In this document: positions 8,628 through 18,466 of the stretch, in pieces
How positions within the stretch are numbered: the stretch's first letter is position 1
Layout of the letters: the number at the start of each line of letters is the position of its first letter
Source: a virus
Strand: one strand, 5' to 3'
Length of the DNA stretch: 64,000 bases
IMG/VR virus record: IMGVR_UViG_3300042566_000762
Span: 1-64,000 of that record
Position numbers and translations under genes: made by a program
Notes under the pieces: generated by a model
Seen by the model: the letters and a program-made list of their open reading frames with translations, nothing else
Told to the model about the DNA's origin: nothing
Databases searched by the model: none

Positions 8628-11600
8628 CTATTTGTTTTCTAAATCCTTTATTTTTACTGATAATTCTTTAATTGCTTCAATTAATAATGGAATAATTTTT
8701 TCATATTGAACTGCCTTATATCCGTTATCTCTATTTGTCACAATTTGTGGAAGGATTTCTTCAATTTCTTGTGCAATTACTCCAACATCATTTCCTTCAA
8801 AACCATGATATTCTTTTAATTCTTCTTTCCAATCAAATGTGTTACCACTAATTTGATTTACTTTTTCTAAAGCGTTTGGAATCGGAATAATATTTTCTTT
8901 TAAGTTTCTATCTGAAGTTGAGAATGCTACGATGTCACCACTTGCATCAATTCTACCTGCAGTTGCTGATGCGGCCATACCTACTCCTAATGAGTTATGT
9001 CTAACATCCGATGTTGTTAATAAATTTTGATTAATAACACTACCATATCCAGTTGTTGATGATAATGTTATTTGTGCAGAACCGGTAACAACCGAACCCA
9101 TTGAAATTCTAATTGCATCCGTAGATATAGAACCTCCTAAAGTTACCGATGTTCCTGCAATTGTAATGGTTTTGTTAGAACCCAATGATGCCCCATCTAT
9201 TTGTGCCGAACCCGAAACGATACCGGCTGGTAATGCTGTTGTAATTTGTGAAGAACCTGAAATTACACCATCACCACCTGCTCTTAATAATTTTAATTCA
9301 CTTCCTAATGTTCCCGCTTTCCAATAATCATTTGTAGAATCCCATAATAATGAACCGGAAATAGTAGAAGCACCCGTTGGGTCTTTAACTAATAATCCGC
9401 CATTTGCTACACCACTACCATTTAATTCAATAATATTATCTCCAATATTAAGAGTTGTTGAATCAATTTGAGTAGTTGTTCCTTTTATGGTTAGATTACC
9501 ATTAATTGTTACATCTATACCACTTGCAGTGATTGCAGCATTAAGTGATGATGTAAATGTATTTAATGACGTATTACCATTACTTGCACTAAATGCGTTT
9601 AATGATGATGTACTTTCTTCAATTCTATTTAATCTTGCATTTGCAGACGATGTGAAGTTTTGTAAAGATGCGGTTGCTAAATTTATTGCTACCAATGCTG
9701 TTCCAATATTGCCTGGGTCTAAAGTAGTTACAGTATATTCTACCGCATCCAATCTACTATCTACCGATTGACTAAATGTATTATATGTAGATGATGTAAA
9801 TAAATTTAAAGATTCAGTATGGGAGTTATATGATGCAGTTATATTTGATAATGTCGTAAATCTGCCATCAATACTTGCAGTATAAGTTCCTAATGTTACG
9901 GCTTTATTTTCTAAACTATCAATTCTATCTTCATGATTTGATGCAGTATTAAATAATTCAACTATACTTGCAGTTGCTGAACCTGTAAATGCGTTGTAAG
10001 AAGAAGTTATATTTGAAATAACAACATCTTTTTCATTTTGAGAACCAGTCCAACTATTTAAGTCCAAAATATGACCATTAACGCTTGCAGTATACAAATG
10101 TATAGATGAAGTAAATGAATTCATAGACGCAGTATATGCTGATATGATTACATTTTTTGACTCTTCCGATGCTGTAAATACATTTAAAGAATGTGTATGT
10201 TGATTTATAGATTGAGTATGTTGATTTATACTCGCTGAAGTTATTTGTAAATTGGACAATCTACTATCTACCGATGTTGAGTAATTTTCAACACTTGCAT
10301 TGTTTAAACCTGCGATTGTAGATGAACTTATTTCTCCTAAAACACCAAGTTTTGTATTAAAATATAATCTTTGATTGGAATCTTCCCAACTCATTGAAAC
10401 ATTTGCTCCTGCTATGTTTAACCCAGCTCCATCTGCGATTCCAGATGTTGTTGAACCACTGGCCAATGTTATACTTTTATCTTCAATAAAAGTTTCGGTT
10501 GTATTTAATGATGTTTGTATACCATCTACAATTAAGTTTCCTTTGATTCTAGTATCACCACCAGTTACATCAATTGCGGTTTTTAATGAAGATGTATATG
10601 ATTCAATATTATCTAATCTTATTTCGTGATTTGAACCCGTCCATTCCAAATCATCCAATCTTGCATCAACACTTCCACTAATTGTATCTATATATGTTTT
10701 AACTGCGTATTGTGTTGGAACTGTATCTTCACCTGTAATTCCTTGTGCGTTTAATAAAGTTGTATTATTACTAACTTCATTTAATACAACACCCACACCT
10801 ACTCCGTTTCTTTTGAATGGGCCTATTGCACTTAATCCTGATAAATTAAATTGGTTTGCATCAATTGTAACTTCTCCAGTCAATTGATTTACTGCAAAGA
10901 AATCACCAATTTTTAAATTACCTATATTGTCAACTGTTGAATAAAATACTCTACCTGGAGCATATTCAACAATTTCTCTATTTCTATTTGGAACTCCACC
11001 GAATTTTGGAAGTGCGTTGTATGTAACACCACTACCAACATATTCCATTACCAATCCACCCGTTGAGATGTTTGATAATTGGTGGAAATAAACTCTATCT
11101 CCCGTTGTAATTGAAGGTGGAGATGGGTATACCGAAACATATCTTTCATTCGCACTACTTCCGGTTGCAACATTTGTTACCAAATAATCTGTTCCATCCA
11201 AAATCATATTTGAAGAAACATCAACACCTCTACTTCCACTTTCTAATTGGAATAATATTGCAGCAATACCACTAATTTCAGCTTTTCCTGCCACAGTTGT
11301 AGCTTGTATTGCACCTGGACCAGTTGGTGCTGCAATTGTAACTGTTGGTTGTGATTTATATCCACTACCAGGAGTTAAAATTACAATTTCATCAATTGAA
11401 CCATTTGCATTAACAGTTGCTTCTGCGGTTGCATTTACACTTGCTTCACCACCGGTAATAATAACACTTGCAACTGAACCCGTATAACCTGCTCCGTCTT
11501 GTTGAATAACTGCACCAACTACTGTTGATGTTAATGTTTGTGAAGAAGAACCTGTATTATATGTTTGTGGGAAATAAGTTTTAGATACTAAACCTTTTGC

Positions 11601-13052
11601 TCCAAAGTCAATTACTGAATTTGAAATATTTGCAAAACCACCATTTACTACTTTGAAACCATAGGTACAAAATGTAGTAAAACACGATACAAATTGCGCA
11701 TATCCTTTGTTGATTACCAAATGACCAGGTCCACCTTGATTTACCTGTGTAAACGCATCCGCGACAAACGATTCTAGTGGTGACAATGGATGTACTAAGT
11801 TACCATCTATTCTAATACCACCACCAGCACCTTGTTCATCAATTTGCAAAGCAGTTATATCATATGGTAAAGCCGCTTGAACTTTTACTCCACTTGTATT
11901 AAATGGACCTGTAATAGACGAACAGTTTTGAATGTATGGTGAGGTTGTAATTAAAGGTCTTTTAGATGTTGGTGATTGAATAGATACATGTGGTTTTTCA
12001 CCCGCCACATATCCACTACCATTACTTACCATATTAATAGAAAGAGTTCCACCACTTACGGTTGCAGTTGCTGTGGCGACTGTTCCACCCGCATCAGGTC
12101 CTTCAATGATTACATTTACATTTTCTCCATTTTGATATCCGGTTGCAGTATGTATCATTGTCAATCCACTTACCCCACCGCCACTTATTGTTGCGGTTGC
12201 AGTAGAACATGGAAATGAGAATGCAAATGAAGGATATTTTAAATCTAAAAATCTCAAACCATAAAAATAGTTTGAATCATGTACATGGAAGAAATCTTTT
12301 GTAGGATTTGCTGCGGTTAATCTTACTGTTCTTAATGTATCACCAACGATTGCAACTCCAGGAGGAACTACGATTGGGTTTTGTTCAGTATAATTACCAC
12401 TACCTACAAATATTGTATATCTTTTTATATTTGTATATTCAGGTGAACCCAATGATTCAACTGCTGCTTTAATTGTTCTAAATGGAACGGATGGGTCAGA
12501 ACCATCATTACTATCACTACCACTTGGAGAAACATATAATCTATATGAACCAGACATTGCATTATCATACAAAGAAGAACTTAATTCTAATAAATCCAAT
12601 CTACTATCTACTGATGTTGAGAAGGAGGTTGGGTCACCCATTCCGTATATTGAGCCTGTATAAGCCGAACCTGAAATTCTATCTATGTAGGCGTTTGCCC
12701 ATATTTTGTTAGTTGAACCAATATCCCAAGTTTTATGAGGGTTTGGTATTAAATTGGATGTAAATTCACCGGTTGCGGTAATTGTATCGGAACCACTATT
12801 TCCTAAAATTAAATTTCCAGATATGTGTAAATTACCACTAATAAACATATTAGAAGCAGTAATATCTCCAGATGCAGAAATTCCTCCTTTTAAATATAGT
12901 GAACCAGTATTTAGTTCATCTAATTTAGCTAAAGTAATTTCTCTTTCTCCTACTGCGTATTGTAACGAATCAGGTCCTTTGTTTACATATAATTCACCAT
13001 CCACTAAAGATACTGAACCCGACCCCCTTCTTAATTGAAATATAGCTGCCAT
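8628..13052 (-). CDS. large tail fibre with pectate-lyase-like beta-helix and S74 chaperone
   Basis: At 1474 residues this is the largest fibre in the window. The N-terminus (AAIFQLRRGSGSVSLVDGEL) is the common adaptor. From about residue 170, RLYVSPSGSDSNDGSDPSVP begins a DUF1565/pectate-lyase-like right-handed beta-helix that continues with internal GYQNGENVNV- and GSGYKSQPTVTI-type repeats to about residue 640. Residues ~770-1250 are coiled Thr/Ser/Ala-rich repeats (SLNxFTSS). The C-terminal ~95 residues are an S74 chaperone with the dyad in STSDRNLKENI and DVGVIAQEIEEILPQIV. Beta-helix fibres bind and sometimes depolymerise polysaccharide; no catalytic residues can be assigned here. It shares its C-terminal ~150 residues with the next gene. 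Confidence 0.85.
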   Translation of the reverse strand: MAAIFQLRRGSGSVSLVDGELYVNKGPDSLQYAVGEREITLAKLDELNTGSLYLKGGISASGDITASNMFISGNLHISGNLILGNSGSDTITATGEFTSNLIPNPHKTWDIGSTNKIWANAYIDRISGSAYTGSIYGMGDPTSFSTSVDSRLDLLELSSSLYDNAMSGSYRLYVSPSGSDSNDGSDPSVPFRTIKAAVESLGSPEYTNIKRYTIFVGSGNYTEQNPIVVPPGVAIVGDTLRTVRLTAANPTKDFFHVHDSNYFYGLRFLDLKYPSFAFSFPCSTATATISGGGVSGLTMIHTATGYQNGENVNVIIEGPDAGGTVATATATVSGGTLSINMVSNGSGYVAGEKPHVSIQSPTSKRPLITTSPYIQNCSSITGPFNTSGVKVQAALPYDITALQIDEQGAGGGIRIDGNLVHPLSPLESFVADAFTQVNQGGPGHLVINKGYAQFVSCFTTFCTYGFKVVNGGFANISNSVIDFGAKGLVSKTYFPQTYNTGSSSQTLTSTVVGAVIQQDGAGYTGSVASVIITGGEASVNATAEATVNANGSIDEIVILTPGSGYKSQPTVTIAAPTGPGAIQATTVAGKAEISGIAAILFQLESGSRGVDVSSNMILDGTDYLVTNVATGSSANERYVSVYPSPPSITTGDRVYFHQLSNISTGGLVMEYVGSGVTYNALPKFGGVPNRNREIVEYAPGRVFYSTVDNIGNLKIGDFFAVNQLTGEVTIDANQFNLSGLSAIGPFKRNGVGVGVVLNEVSNNTTLLNAQGITGEDTVPTQYAVKTYIDTISGSVDARLDDLEWTGSNHEIRLDNIESYTSSLKTAIDVTGGDTRIKGNLIVDGIQTSLNTTETFIEDKSITLASGSTTSGIADGAGLNIAGANVSMSWEDSNQRLYFNTKLGVLGEISSSTIAGLNNASVENYSTSVDSRLSNLQITSASINQHTQSINQHTHSLNVFTASEESKNVIISAYTASMNSFTSSIHLYTASVNGHILDLNSWTGSQNEKDVVISNITSSYNAFTGSATASIVELFNTASNHEDRIDSLENKAVTLGTYTASIDGRFTTLSNITASYNSHTESLNLFTSSTYNTFSQSVDSRLDAVEYTVTTLDPGNIGTALVAINLATASLQNFTSSANARLNRIEESTSSLNAFSASNGNTSLNTFTSSLNAAITASGIDVTINGNLTIKGTTTQIDSTTLNIGDNIIELNGSGVANGGLLVKDPTGASTISGSLLWDSTNDYWKAGTLGSELKLLRAGGDGVISGSSQITTALPAGIVSGSAQIDGASLGSNKTITIAGTSVTLGGSISTDAIRISMGSVVTGSAQITLSSTTGYGSVINQNLLTTSDVRHNSLGVGMAASATAGRIDASGDIVAFSTSDRNLKENIIPIPNALEKVNQISGNTFDWKEELKEYHGFEGNDVGVIAQEIEEILPQIVTNRDNGYKAVQYEKIIPLLIEAIKELSVKIKDLENK

Positions 13053-13071
13053 TTAATTCTATTATGTTTCT

Positions 13072-13079
13072 TATAAATA
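13072..13079. promoter_or_regulatory. TATAAATA octamer, candidate late-gene element
   Basis: It lies 20 bases upstream of the 1474-residue fibre ATG and abuts the stop codon of the gene before it. Confidence 0.3.
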
Positions 13080-13355
13080 TTAAGGTTTTGGATTATTCTC
13101 CTTTACTTCTTTTATTGAGTTAAACCATTCACCATTTGTTGATAAACTTCCACTTTGATTTAGTTCATGCCATAACATATCCAATTGATTTCCAATAGTT
13201 GGATAACTGTTCACACGAAGTGCGTCATATGGTATTTGATAATTTGGGTCAGGTAATTGATTTGGGTCATCAAATACTTCAGTCCAATTTTCTTGTGGGT
13301 CACCTTGTAATAACCAATGGTATGCACCTTCGTTGTCTATAAATTTTCTATTCAT
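13080..13355 (-). CDS. small protein of the YPTIGNQLD tail-fibre-associated type
   Basis: The 91-residue protein ends with YPTIGNQLDMLWHELNQSG followed by WFNSIKEVKENNPKP. This pattern (YPxIGxQLDxLWH...WxxxIKxVKxxxPKP) is familiar from small proteins next to phage tail-fibre genes, sometimes as a C-terminal domain of fibre-assembly proteins. The N-terminus (DNEGAYHWLLQGDPQENW) is acidic and aromatic. It lies between the small tip-like genes and the beta-helix fibre, with 27 bases to the latter. A role as fibre chaperone or assembly factor is inferred from context only. Confidence 0.65.
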   Translation of the reverse strand: MNRKFIDNEGAYHWLLQGDPQENWTEVFDDPNQLPDPNYQIPYDALRVNSYPTIGNQLDMLWHELNQSGSLSTNGEWFNSIKEVKENNPKP

Positions 13356-13366
13356 AATATAATTTT

Positions 13367-13825
13367 TTAATAATAATTTCCCGAATTGTCTGTTTGAATT
13401 GCAGCAGTTACACTTAATTTATAATGAGTTGTATCTGTTCTTGTTGCATATGCATTTAACATAAATCCATTGTAATAATGTGAATTTGCATATGCTCTAA
13501 TTACACAATACCCATCCGATGATTTATAAACACCATTTGCACTCATTCCACCATAAATATTCTGTAATCCAACATTATAAGTATATCCAGGAGCAGCGCC
13601 GTAGCTCCATTGGAATCCCCATGCACATCTAATTGCCGTTCCGTTTCCATAATTGAATCCAACTGCCTCAATCATATACATAGTATCTATTCCAGCTCCT
13701 AAATTTAATTTCATATGAATATACAATGGTGAACCACTACCAGTAAAAAAATTATAAAAATTCCTTTGTTGTAATGACCAATCATTATAATTATATACCC
13801 CCATCGATTGTGCTAACTGTGCCAT
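13367..13825 (-). CDS. small fibre-tip-like protein, paralogue 3 of a tandem trio
   Basis: The 152-residue protein shares a common plan with the next two genes upstream: a short N-terminus, then YIHMKLNLGAGIDTMYMIEA, a G-x-x-YG segment, IRCAW, a GGMSANGVYKSSDGYCVIRA strand pair, and a final NSGNYY. All three look like compact beta-rich domains and end in NYY or GYY. The start follows the previous stop by two bases. Candidate receptor-binding or fibre-cap protein, inferred from compactness, divergence between copies and position. No catalytic motif is visible. Confidence 0.65.
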   Translation of the reverse strand: MAQLAQSMGVYNYNDWSLQQRNFYNFFTGSGSPLYIHMKLNLGAGIDTMYMIEAVGFNYGNGTAIRCAWGFQWSYGAAPGYTYNVGLQNIYGGMSANGVYKSSDGYCVIRAYANSHYYNGFMLNAYATRTDTTHYKLSVTAAIQTDNSGNYY

Positions 13826-13827
13826 AA

Positions 13828-14262
13828 TTAATAATATCCTCCTGATGTTGAATTTTGTGAAACTCTTCTTATTGACATTGGTTGTTGTGCACCATTACCT
13901 GCTACCATATATGAATTTAATGTAAACCCCAAATAATATGGTGATGATGTATATGCCCTAATAACAACATAACCCGCACTACCATAATAAACACCATCTG
14001 CACTCATTCCGGTATAATTTGTGTTATTTGTATTTGAAATGATATAAGCATATGAATAACAATTCCAAGAACATCTAACAGGATTAGATGTCCCATAACA
14101 ATATCCAACCGCTTCCAACATAAACATTATATTCGAAGATGGATGTGTTATATTAGTTTCCATATGAATATAATTACCAGATGATGACCCATTTGAAAAT
14201 TGAAATATTCCCAATTGTTGATATCCACTTTCTATATTTGTTGATTGTGATAGTCTAGACAT
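13828..14262 (-). CDS. small fibre-tip-like protein, paralogue 2 of a tandem trio
   Basis: Taken from the ATG at 14260-14262, the protein has 144 residues and starts MSRLSQSTNIESGYQQLGIF. A longer frame from 14319 exists, but the chosen start overlaps the preceding stop as TAATG, and the residues before it have no counterpart in the paralogues. Conserved elements are YIHMETNITH, FMLEAVGYCYG, VRCSW, GMSADGVYYGSAGYVVIRAY and the terminal GGYY. See the neighbours at 13367 and 14262. It is probably translated by coupling to the upstream copy. Confidence 0.65.
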   Translation of the reverse strand: MSRLSQSTNIESGYQQLGIFQFSNGSSSGNYIHMETNITHPSSNIMFMLEAVGYCYGTSNPVRCSWNCYSYAYIISNTNNTNYTGMSADGVYYGSAGYVVIRAYTSSPYYLGFTLNSYMVAGNGAQQPMSIRRVSQNSTSGGYY

Positions 14263-14681
14263 TAGTAATAATTTCCTGCGTTTGAGTTTTGAGATACTGC
14301 TGTGAATTGGACATTCCATCCATTACCAGCTGCCAATGTATATGCATTAAAACACCATCCACTAAAATAAGAAGCGGCACTGGCTCTAATACAAATACGA
14401 CTATCAGATGAAACATATACACCATGTGCGGTCAATCCTCCATAAACCGTCGCAGTATTTGCATTTACCAAATAATCATAAGAATACCCAACCCAACTTG
14501 CTCTAATTGGTGCGTTTGCTCCATATGCATATCCAATTGCTTCAATCATAAACATCACATATGTTGCAAGTGGTATGTTTGTTTTATAGTGAAAATATGT
14601 ATCACCACCATAAAATCTATGTTGATAAATTTCATATTGGACACCCGTTCCGACTTTTGTATTTGCTAAAAGATTTGCCAT
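14262..14681 (-). CDS. small fibre-tip-like protein, paralogue 1 of a tandem trio
   Basis: This 139-residue copy starts MANLLANTKVGTGVQYEIYQ and carries YFHYKTNIPLATYVMFMIEA, IGYAYGANAPIRASW, GGLTAHGVYVSSDSRICIRA and terminal AGNYY. It shares its first base with the stop codon of the 531-residue fibre upstream (TAATG), so the two are probably translationally coupled. The three copies differ strongly in the loops between the conserved strands, as expected for surface-exposed binding loops. Function is inferred, not shown. Confidence 0.65.
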   Translation of the reverse strand: MANLLANTKVGTGVQYEIYQHRFYGGDTYFHYKTNIPLATYVMFMIEAIGYAYGANAPIRASWVGYSYDYLVNANTATVYGGLTAHGVYVSSDSRICIRASAASYFSGWCFNAYTLAAGNGWNVQFTAVSQNSNAGNYY

Positions 14682-16276
14682 TATTTAATTAAAGATTTAA
14701 GTTCTTCAATTTGTTTCTGTTGTTCTTTTATTGCTTCAATTAATACACCTACGATTCTACCATATGATACGGAGTCTATTTCACCTTCTTCATTTTTGAT
14801 TACGACTTCAGGTAAAACATCATAAACTTCTTCTGCAATTACACCCATTTCTTTTACACCATTATCCTTTTTATCATATGTAACACCTCTCATTTGAAGA
14901 ACTTTATCTAAACCATATTTTATAGTTTCAACATTTTCTTTATATCGTATTGATGAGTTTTCGGTTAAAGTTCCACCAACTATTAAATTTTCTTTAATCC
15001 AAACTCTACCATCATTTCTAACTTCCATAGAAGCTGCACCGGTATCTACTCCTGAAAATGCCACTCCTTCGTTTGCACCACCACCATTATATAATAAATT
15101 TTTTAATCCAGAACCTAAATTTGCAGTAGAAGTAGTTGTTCTAACTTGTAAAAACCAAGAATTTGGTTCATTGTTAAATACAATTTTATTTGTACCAGGT
15201 ATATTAATATTACCATTTGAAGTGATGGATGCGAATGTTGGTGAAGATGTGGTTAATACCGCTTGGTTTAATACCGAACCATATCCGGTTGTTGATGATA
15301 ATGTTATTTGAGAACTACCACTTACTAAAGTAGGAAGGGAACTAATTCCACTAAAAGTTATTTGTGAACTACCACTAACAATACCGTTACCTTTTGTTTC
15401 ATAACTTCCGGTAACACTTTCAATTGAGGTTAATCTTGCATTTTGTGTAGTATTAATTGTATCATTTGAACCTGTGTAAGTGTTTAATGATGATAATATT
15501 CCAACTATTTGTGAAGAACCTGATACAATTCCACTACCTTTTGTTTCATAACTTCCTGTTACACTTTCAATATTGTTTAATCTATTATTACTTCCTGTAT
15601 AAAACGATGCAAATGTACTATCATTTGAAGTATCTACGGAATTGATTAAACTAACTATTTCAACAAATGTATCTTTGTCCACATCTGCTGCTGATAGGAT
15701 TGCATCTACTCTATTTTTTTCAGTTATAATTCTTGTATCCAAAGAAGAACTTAATGTTGATAAATTAACTCCATTAACATTTCCAGTTGTAGTAATAGAA
15801 CCTGTAATTCCTAAATCATTTCCAAATTGAATTGCATTACCATCCGATGAAAGTAGTTTATTACCACTATAAATGGTCATAGTTCCTTTAATACCAATCA
15901 CACCATTAGTAGGGTCTAAAATTACATCACCACCTCCAGATGTCTTTAATTCAATATTTCCATCTGCTGATTGTAATATAATATTATCACTACCCGCTTC
16001 TAAGATTTTTATAGATTGACCATTGTCAGTTGTAATTTGTAATTCATTTCCAGTTGAACCTAAGACTTTTTGTCCATCAATGTATAGAGAACCTGATGAC
16101 AAATATAAGTGTCTAAATTGTTTTGTTTCACTACCTAAATCATATGTGTTATTTATTGCAGGTATAATTGACCCACTATAAGTTTGTGTTCCAACAAATG
16201 TATTTGACCCAGTTGTTGGTAAGGAATTACTTACTAAGGCTTTAGTTGAATTTAATATATTTCTTATTACTGACAT
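14681..16276 (-). CDS. tail fibre with S74 chaperone
   Basis: This 531-residue fibre starts MSVIRNILNSTKALVSNSLP. Residues ~16-180 form a beta-rich module (NTYDLGSETKQFRHLYLSSG, SIKILEAGSDNIILQSADGN) that is nearly repeated in the fibre at 18689-21739. SGSSQI linkers follow. The C-terminal ~100 residues are an S74 chaperone: NSSIRYKENVETI contains a Ser-x4-Lys dyad, followed by KEMGVIAEEVYDVLPEVV and a KQIEELKSLIK coil. The S74 sequence is clearly divergent from the two S74 domains at 6388 and 8628. It should self-cleave during trimer maturation. Confidence 0.8.
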   Translation of the reverse strand: MSVIRNILNSTKALVSNSLPTTGSNTFVGTQTYSGSIIPAINNTYDLGSETKQFRHLYLSSGSLYIDGQKVLGSTGNELQITTDNGQSIKILEAGSDNIILQSADGNIELKTSGGGDVILDPTNGVIGIKGTMTIYSGNKLLSSDGNAIQFGNDLGITGSITTTGNVNGVNLSTLSSSLDTRIITEKNRVDAILSAADVDKDTFVEIVSLINSVDTSNDSTFASFYTGSNNRLNNIESVTGSYETKGSGIVSGSSQIVGILSSLNTYTGSNDTINTTQNARLTSIESVTGSYETKGNGIVSGSSQITFSGISSLPTLVSGSSQITLSSTTGYGSVLNQAVLTTSSPTFASITSNGNINIPGTNKIVFNNEPNSWFLQVRTTTSTANLGSGLKNLLYNGGGANEGVAFSGVDTGAASMEVRNDGRVWIKENLIVGGTLTENSSIRYKENVETIKYGLDKVLQMRGVTYDKKDNGVKEMGVIAEEVYDVLPEVVIKNEEGEIDSVSYGRIVGVLIEAIKEQQKQIEELKSLIK

Positions 16277-16293
16277 TATACTCTTTGTTTATA

Positions 16294-16301
16294 TATAAAT
16301 A
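16294..16301. promoter_or_regulatory. TATAAATA octamer, candidate late-gene element
   Basis: It lies 18 bases upstream of the 531-residue S74 fibre ATG. Confidence 0.3.
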
Positions 16302-16312
16302 TTATTTTTTTA

Positions 16313-17089
16313 TTATAGTCCGAATCTACTTTTTTGTGCGTTGTAATTTTGTAAAACTTCTCCGGCACTTATTCCTCTACTATATACTCTAAATAAGCCC
16401 ATTCTACATGCACCATAATATCCATCATAGTTTCCTGCAATTCTTCCTATTGCTATACCATTACCTGCAGTAGATGTTGGATAATTTGGACCAGATGTTT
16501 GTCCTCTACCTGAAATCGAATTTGCTAATACACCATTTACATAACAACTGACTGTGCTTGGGCTAATTCCTGTTCCTGTTTTTGACCAAACAACATGGAC
16601 ATATGTATTCAACGGATAATCTACCTGACTATCTACACGAGATGAATCCCATAAATCCATATGTATTCTATTATCGGTAGGAGTCCATCCTTGTACGGCC
16701 AATCCTTGCGTACCCCCTTGTCCTAATCCCCAGTAAGCACCTGTTGTTCCAACTAAAGTAGCCGTTCTTTTTACAAAAAATTCAATTGTAAAATTTGGGT
16801 CACCATTTAGTATTGTTGAATTTATATTTGCTTGAACATATTGATTACTTCCATTAAAATTAAGTGAACCATTTCCATCCGATGAACTAAATGTTGGTGA
16901 ATTATATAATGTACCATGATTACCATTTCCACTTAAATCTGTCCAAGTTGTACCTGAACCTGCATATGAATTTTTATTAGCAGCATCTAAATGTAATACC
17001 AATCCATCATTTGATATTTGTTTTACAATTTCACCCTTTGGGCCGATTGATGTACTATATAATTTATTTCCCGTTAAATCTAATCCCAT
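16313..17089 (-). CDS. LamG/concanavalin A-like lectin-domain fibre protein
   Basis: I chose the ATG at 17087-17089 because MGLDLTGNKLYSTSIGPKGE aligns with the N-terminus of the paralogue at 17700 (MPIDLNGNIISSTS). A start at 17134 would overlap the upstream gene and add an unrelated leader. The 258-residue protein then has LVLHLDAANKNSYAGSGTTW, TDLSGNGNHGTL and the terminal YSRGISAGEVLQNYNAQKSR, the pattern of LamG-like (Laminin_G_3) jelly-roll domains. These commonly bind glycans. It is part of a run of short adhesin genes between two large fibres. Confidence 0.7.
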   Translation of the reverse strand: MGLDLTGNKLYSTSIGPKGEIVKQISNDGLVLHLDAANKNSYAGSGTTWTDLSGNGNHGTLYNSPTFSSSDGNGSLNFNGSNQYVQANINSTILNGDPNFTIEFFVKRTATLVGTTGAYWGLGQGGTQGLAVQGWTPTDNRIHMDLWDSSRVDSQVDYPLNTYVHVVWSKTGTGISPSTVSCYVNGVLANSISGRGQTSGPNYPTSTAGNGIAIGRIAGNYDGYYGACRMGLFRVYSRGISAGEVLQNYNAQKSRFGL

Positions 17090-17090
17090 A

Positions 17091-17687
17091 TTATAATATA
17101 TAAATTTCTGATATTGTACAATATGAACCACCACCGGTGGAATTACAAGACCTTCCGTGGCCTACACCTGCAATATTACTATTATTTCTTCTCATAAACA
17201 TATAAAAAGATTTAACACCACTATATCTCATAAAATTAGTTGATTCGTTATCACATGCACCGGTTTGTACATTAAATTGTGTATTTTCAAATGCATTTGA
17301 TGCATCCCAACGAAATATAATGTCACCTAATCCAGTATTATAAGATGCTAAGTTAGGTGATAGTCCACCATAACCACTTTGATTGAACGTCCAACAAGCG
17401 GCAGTTCCTTCGTTTGTAAATTTACAAAGTATTCTTGACCAAGGAATTGTATTTTTTATTGTAAAATATAAACCAGAATCGGCGCCACCACATCCACCTA
17501 AATTAAAATAATAAGATATTGAATACCCACCGGTACTATCATTACCTTGTGATGTGATTGTACAGTTTTGATTTACAACACTATCTATCATATCACTTGT
17601 AACTCTTTTAAAATTTTTTGGTAATATAACCCCATCTGGCGTTAACATTGATGACGATAAAGTAGAACCTCCTATATTAAATCCCAT
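17091..17687 (-). CDS. cysteine-rich fibre-associated protein
   Basis: The 198-residue protein starts MGFNIGGSTLSSSMLTPDGV, the same short adaptor style as its LamG neighbours. The body is Cys- and Gly-rich (LGGCGGADSGLYFTIK, FTNEGTAACWTFNQSGYGG, RSCNSTGGGSYCTISEIYIL) with about seven cysteines, unusual in this locus. It has no recognisable lectin or enzyme motif. The sequence looks like a compact beta domain, possibly disulfide-bonded outside the cell. It lies two bases upstream of the LamG gene. Receptor-binding function is inferred from position only. Confidence 0.6.
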   Translation of the reverse strand: MGFNIGGSTLSSSMLTPDGVILPKNFKRVTSDMIDSVVNQNCTITSQGNDSTGGYSISYYFNLGGCGGADSGLYFTIKNTIPWSRILCKFTNEGTAACWTFNQSGYGGLSPNLASYNTGLGDIIFRWDASNAFENTQFNVQTGACDNESTNFMRYSGVKSFYMFMRRNNSNIAGVGHGRSCNSTGGGSYCTISEIYIL

Positions 17688-17699
17688 AGTTATTTTATT

Positions 17700-18464
17700 T
17701 TATAATCCAAATCTAGATTTAGTTGCATAATAATTTGATAATACTTCCGCATTATTAAGTGCTTTATTATATATTCTTACAAATCCAATATCTCCGTTAT
17801 GCCATGCACTACTTGCTGTTGGTGGTACACCTGAACCTAAATATGAACCAATACTAATACCCGGTGTTGATGCCACCGCTCCAGTACTTTGTGATGACCT
17901 ACCTGTTAAAACTCCATTAAGATGCAATTTTGTATATGTTCCATCACATGTTGCACAAATGTGATACCAAGTACCAGTACTTACTACAATTCCTGATGAT
18001 ACATTACCAAATCCACTACCCAATTCAAATATCAAACGATTACTACTAGCACCCGCATATCCATATGCTAGTAATGCTAATCCACCATTTGTGCCAATAT
18101 CTCTACCCATTGACATTAAATATCTACCACCTGCTGCCACACCATTATCAGTAAATCTTGCCATTACTTCCATTGATAATTTTGTTGTAGGTGGATTATT
18201 TACTGATGATTTATAGATGTATTGATTTGAACCATTTAATGTAAAAATACCACTATTTGTAGAACTAAATGTTGGTGAATTAAAGGTTGTTAAATTATTT
18301 GCAGATGGACTTAAATCCGTCAAAGTAGTTCCACTACCTATATACGAATCCTTATCAGCTACATCTACATACATAATCAACCCATCGGTAATAATTGTAT
18401 TACTGAATGTACTTCCTGTAATTGAAGTTGATGATATTATATTTCCATTTAAGTCTATTGGCAT
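17700..18464 (-). CDS. LamG/concanavalin A-like lectin-domain fibre protein
   Basis: The 254-residue protein starts MPIDLNGNIISSTSITGSTF and contains LIMYVDVADKDSYIGSGTTL, TDLSPSANNLTTFNSPTFSS and the C-terminal YNKALNNAEVLSNYYATKSR ending in FGL. It is a paralogue of the proteins at 16313-17089 and 29680-30366 and of the C-terminal domain of the Hint fibre. Length fits a single jelly-roll domain plus a short adaptor. Glycan binding is known for the fold; the ligand here is unknown. Confidence 0.7.
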   Translation of the reverse strand: MPIDLNGNIISSTSITGSTFSNTIITDGLIMYVDVADKDSYIGSGTTLTDLSPSANNLTTFNSPTFSSTNSGIFTLNGSNQYIYKSSVNNPPTTKLSMEVMARFTDNGVAAGGRYLMSMGRDIGTNGGLALLAYGYAGASSNRLIFELGSGFGNVSSGIVVSTGTWYHICATCDGTYTKLHLNGVLTGRSSQSTGAVASTPGISIGSYLGSGVPPTASSAWHNGDIGFVRIYNKALNNAEVLSNYYATKSRFGL

Positions 18465-18466
18465 AA

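Noticed and set aside
14263-14319. Upstream start for the middle tip-like gene
   Set aside because: The extra 19 residues overlap the preceding gene, lack counterparts in the paralogues, and the TAATG start at 14262 is the better choice.
17090-17134. Upstream start for the LamG gene at 16313
   Set aside because: It overlaps the previous gene, and only the start at 17089 gives the conserved DLxGN adaptor.
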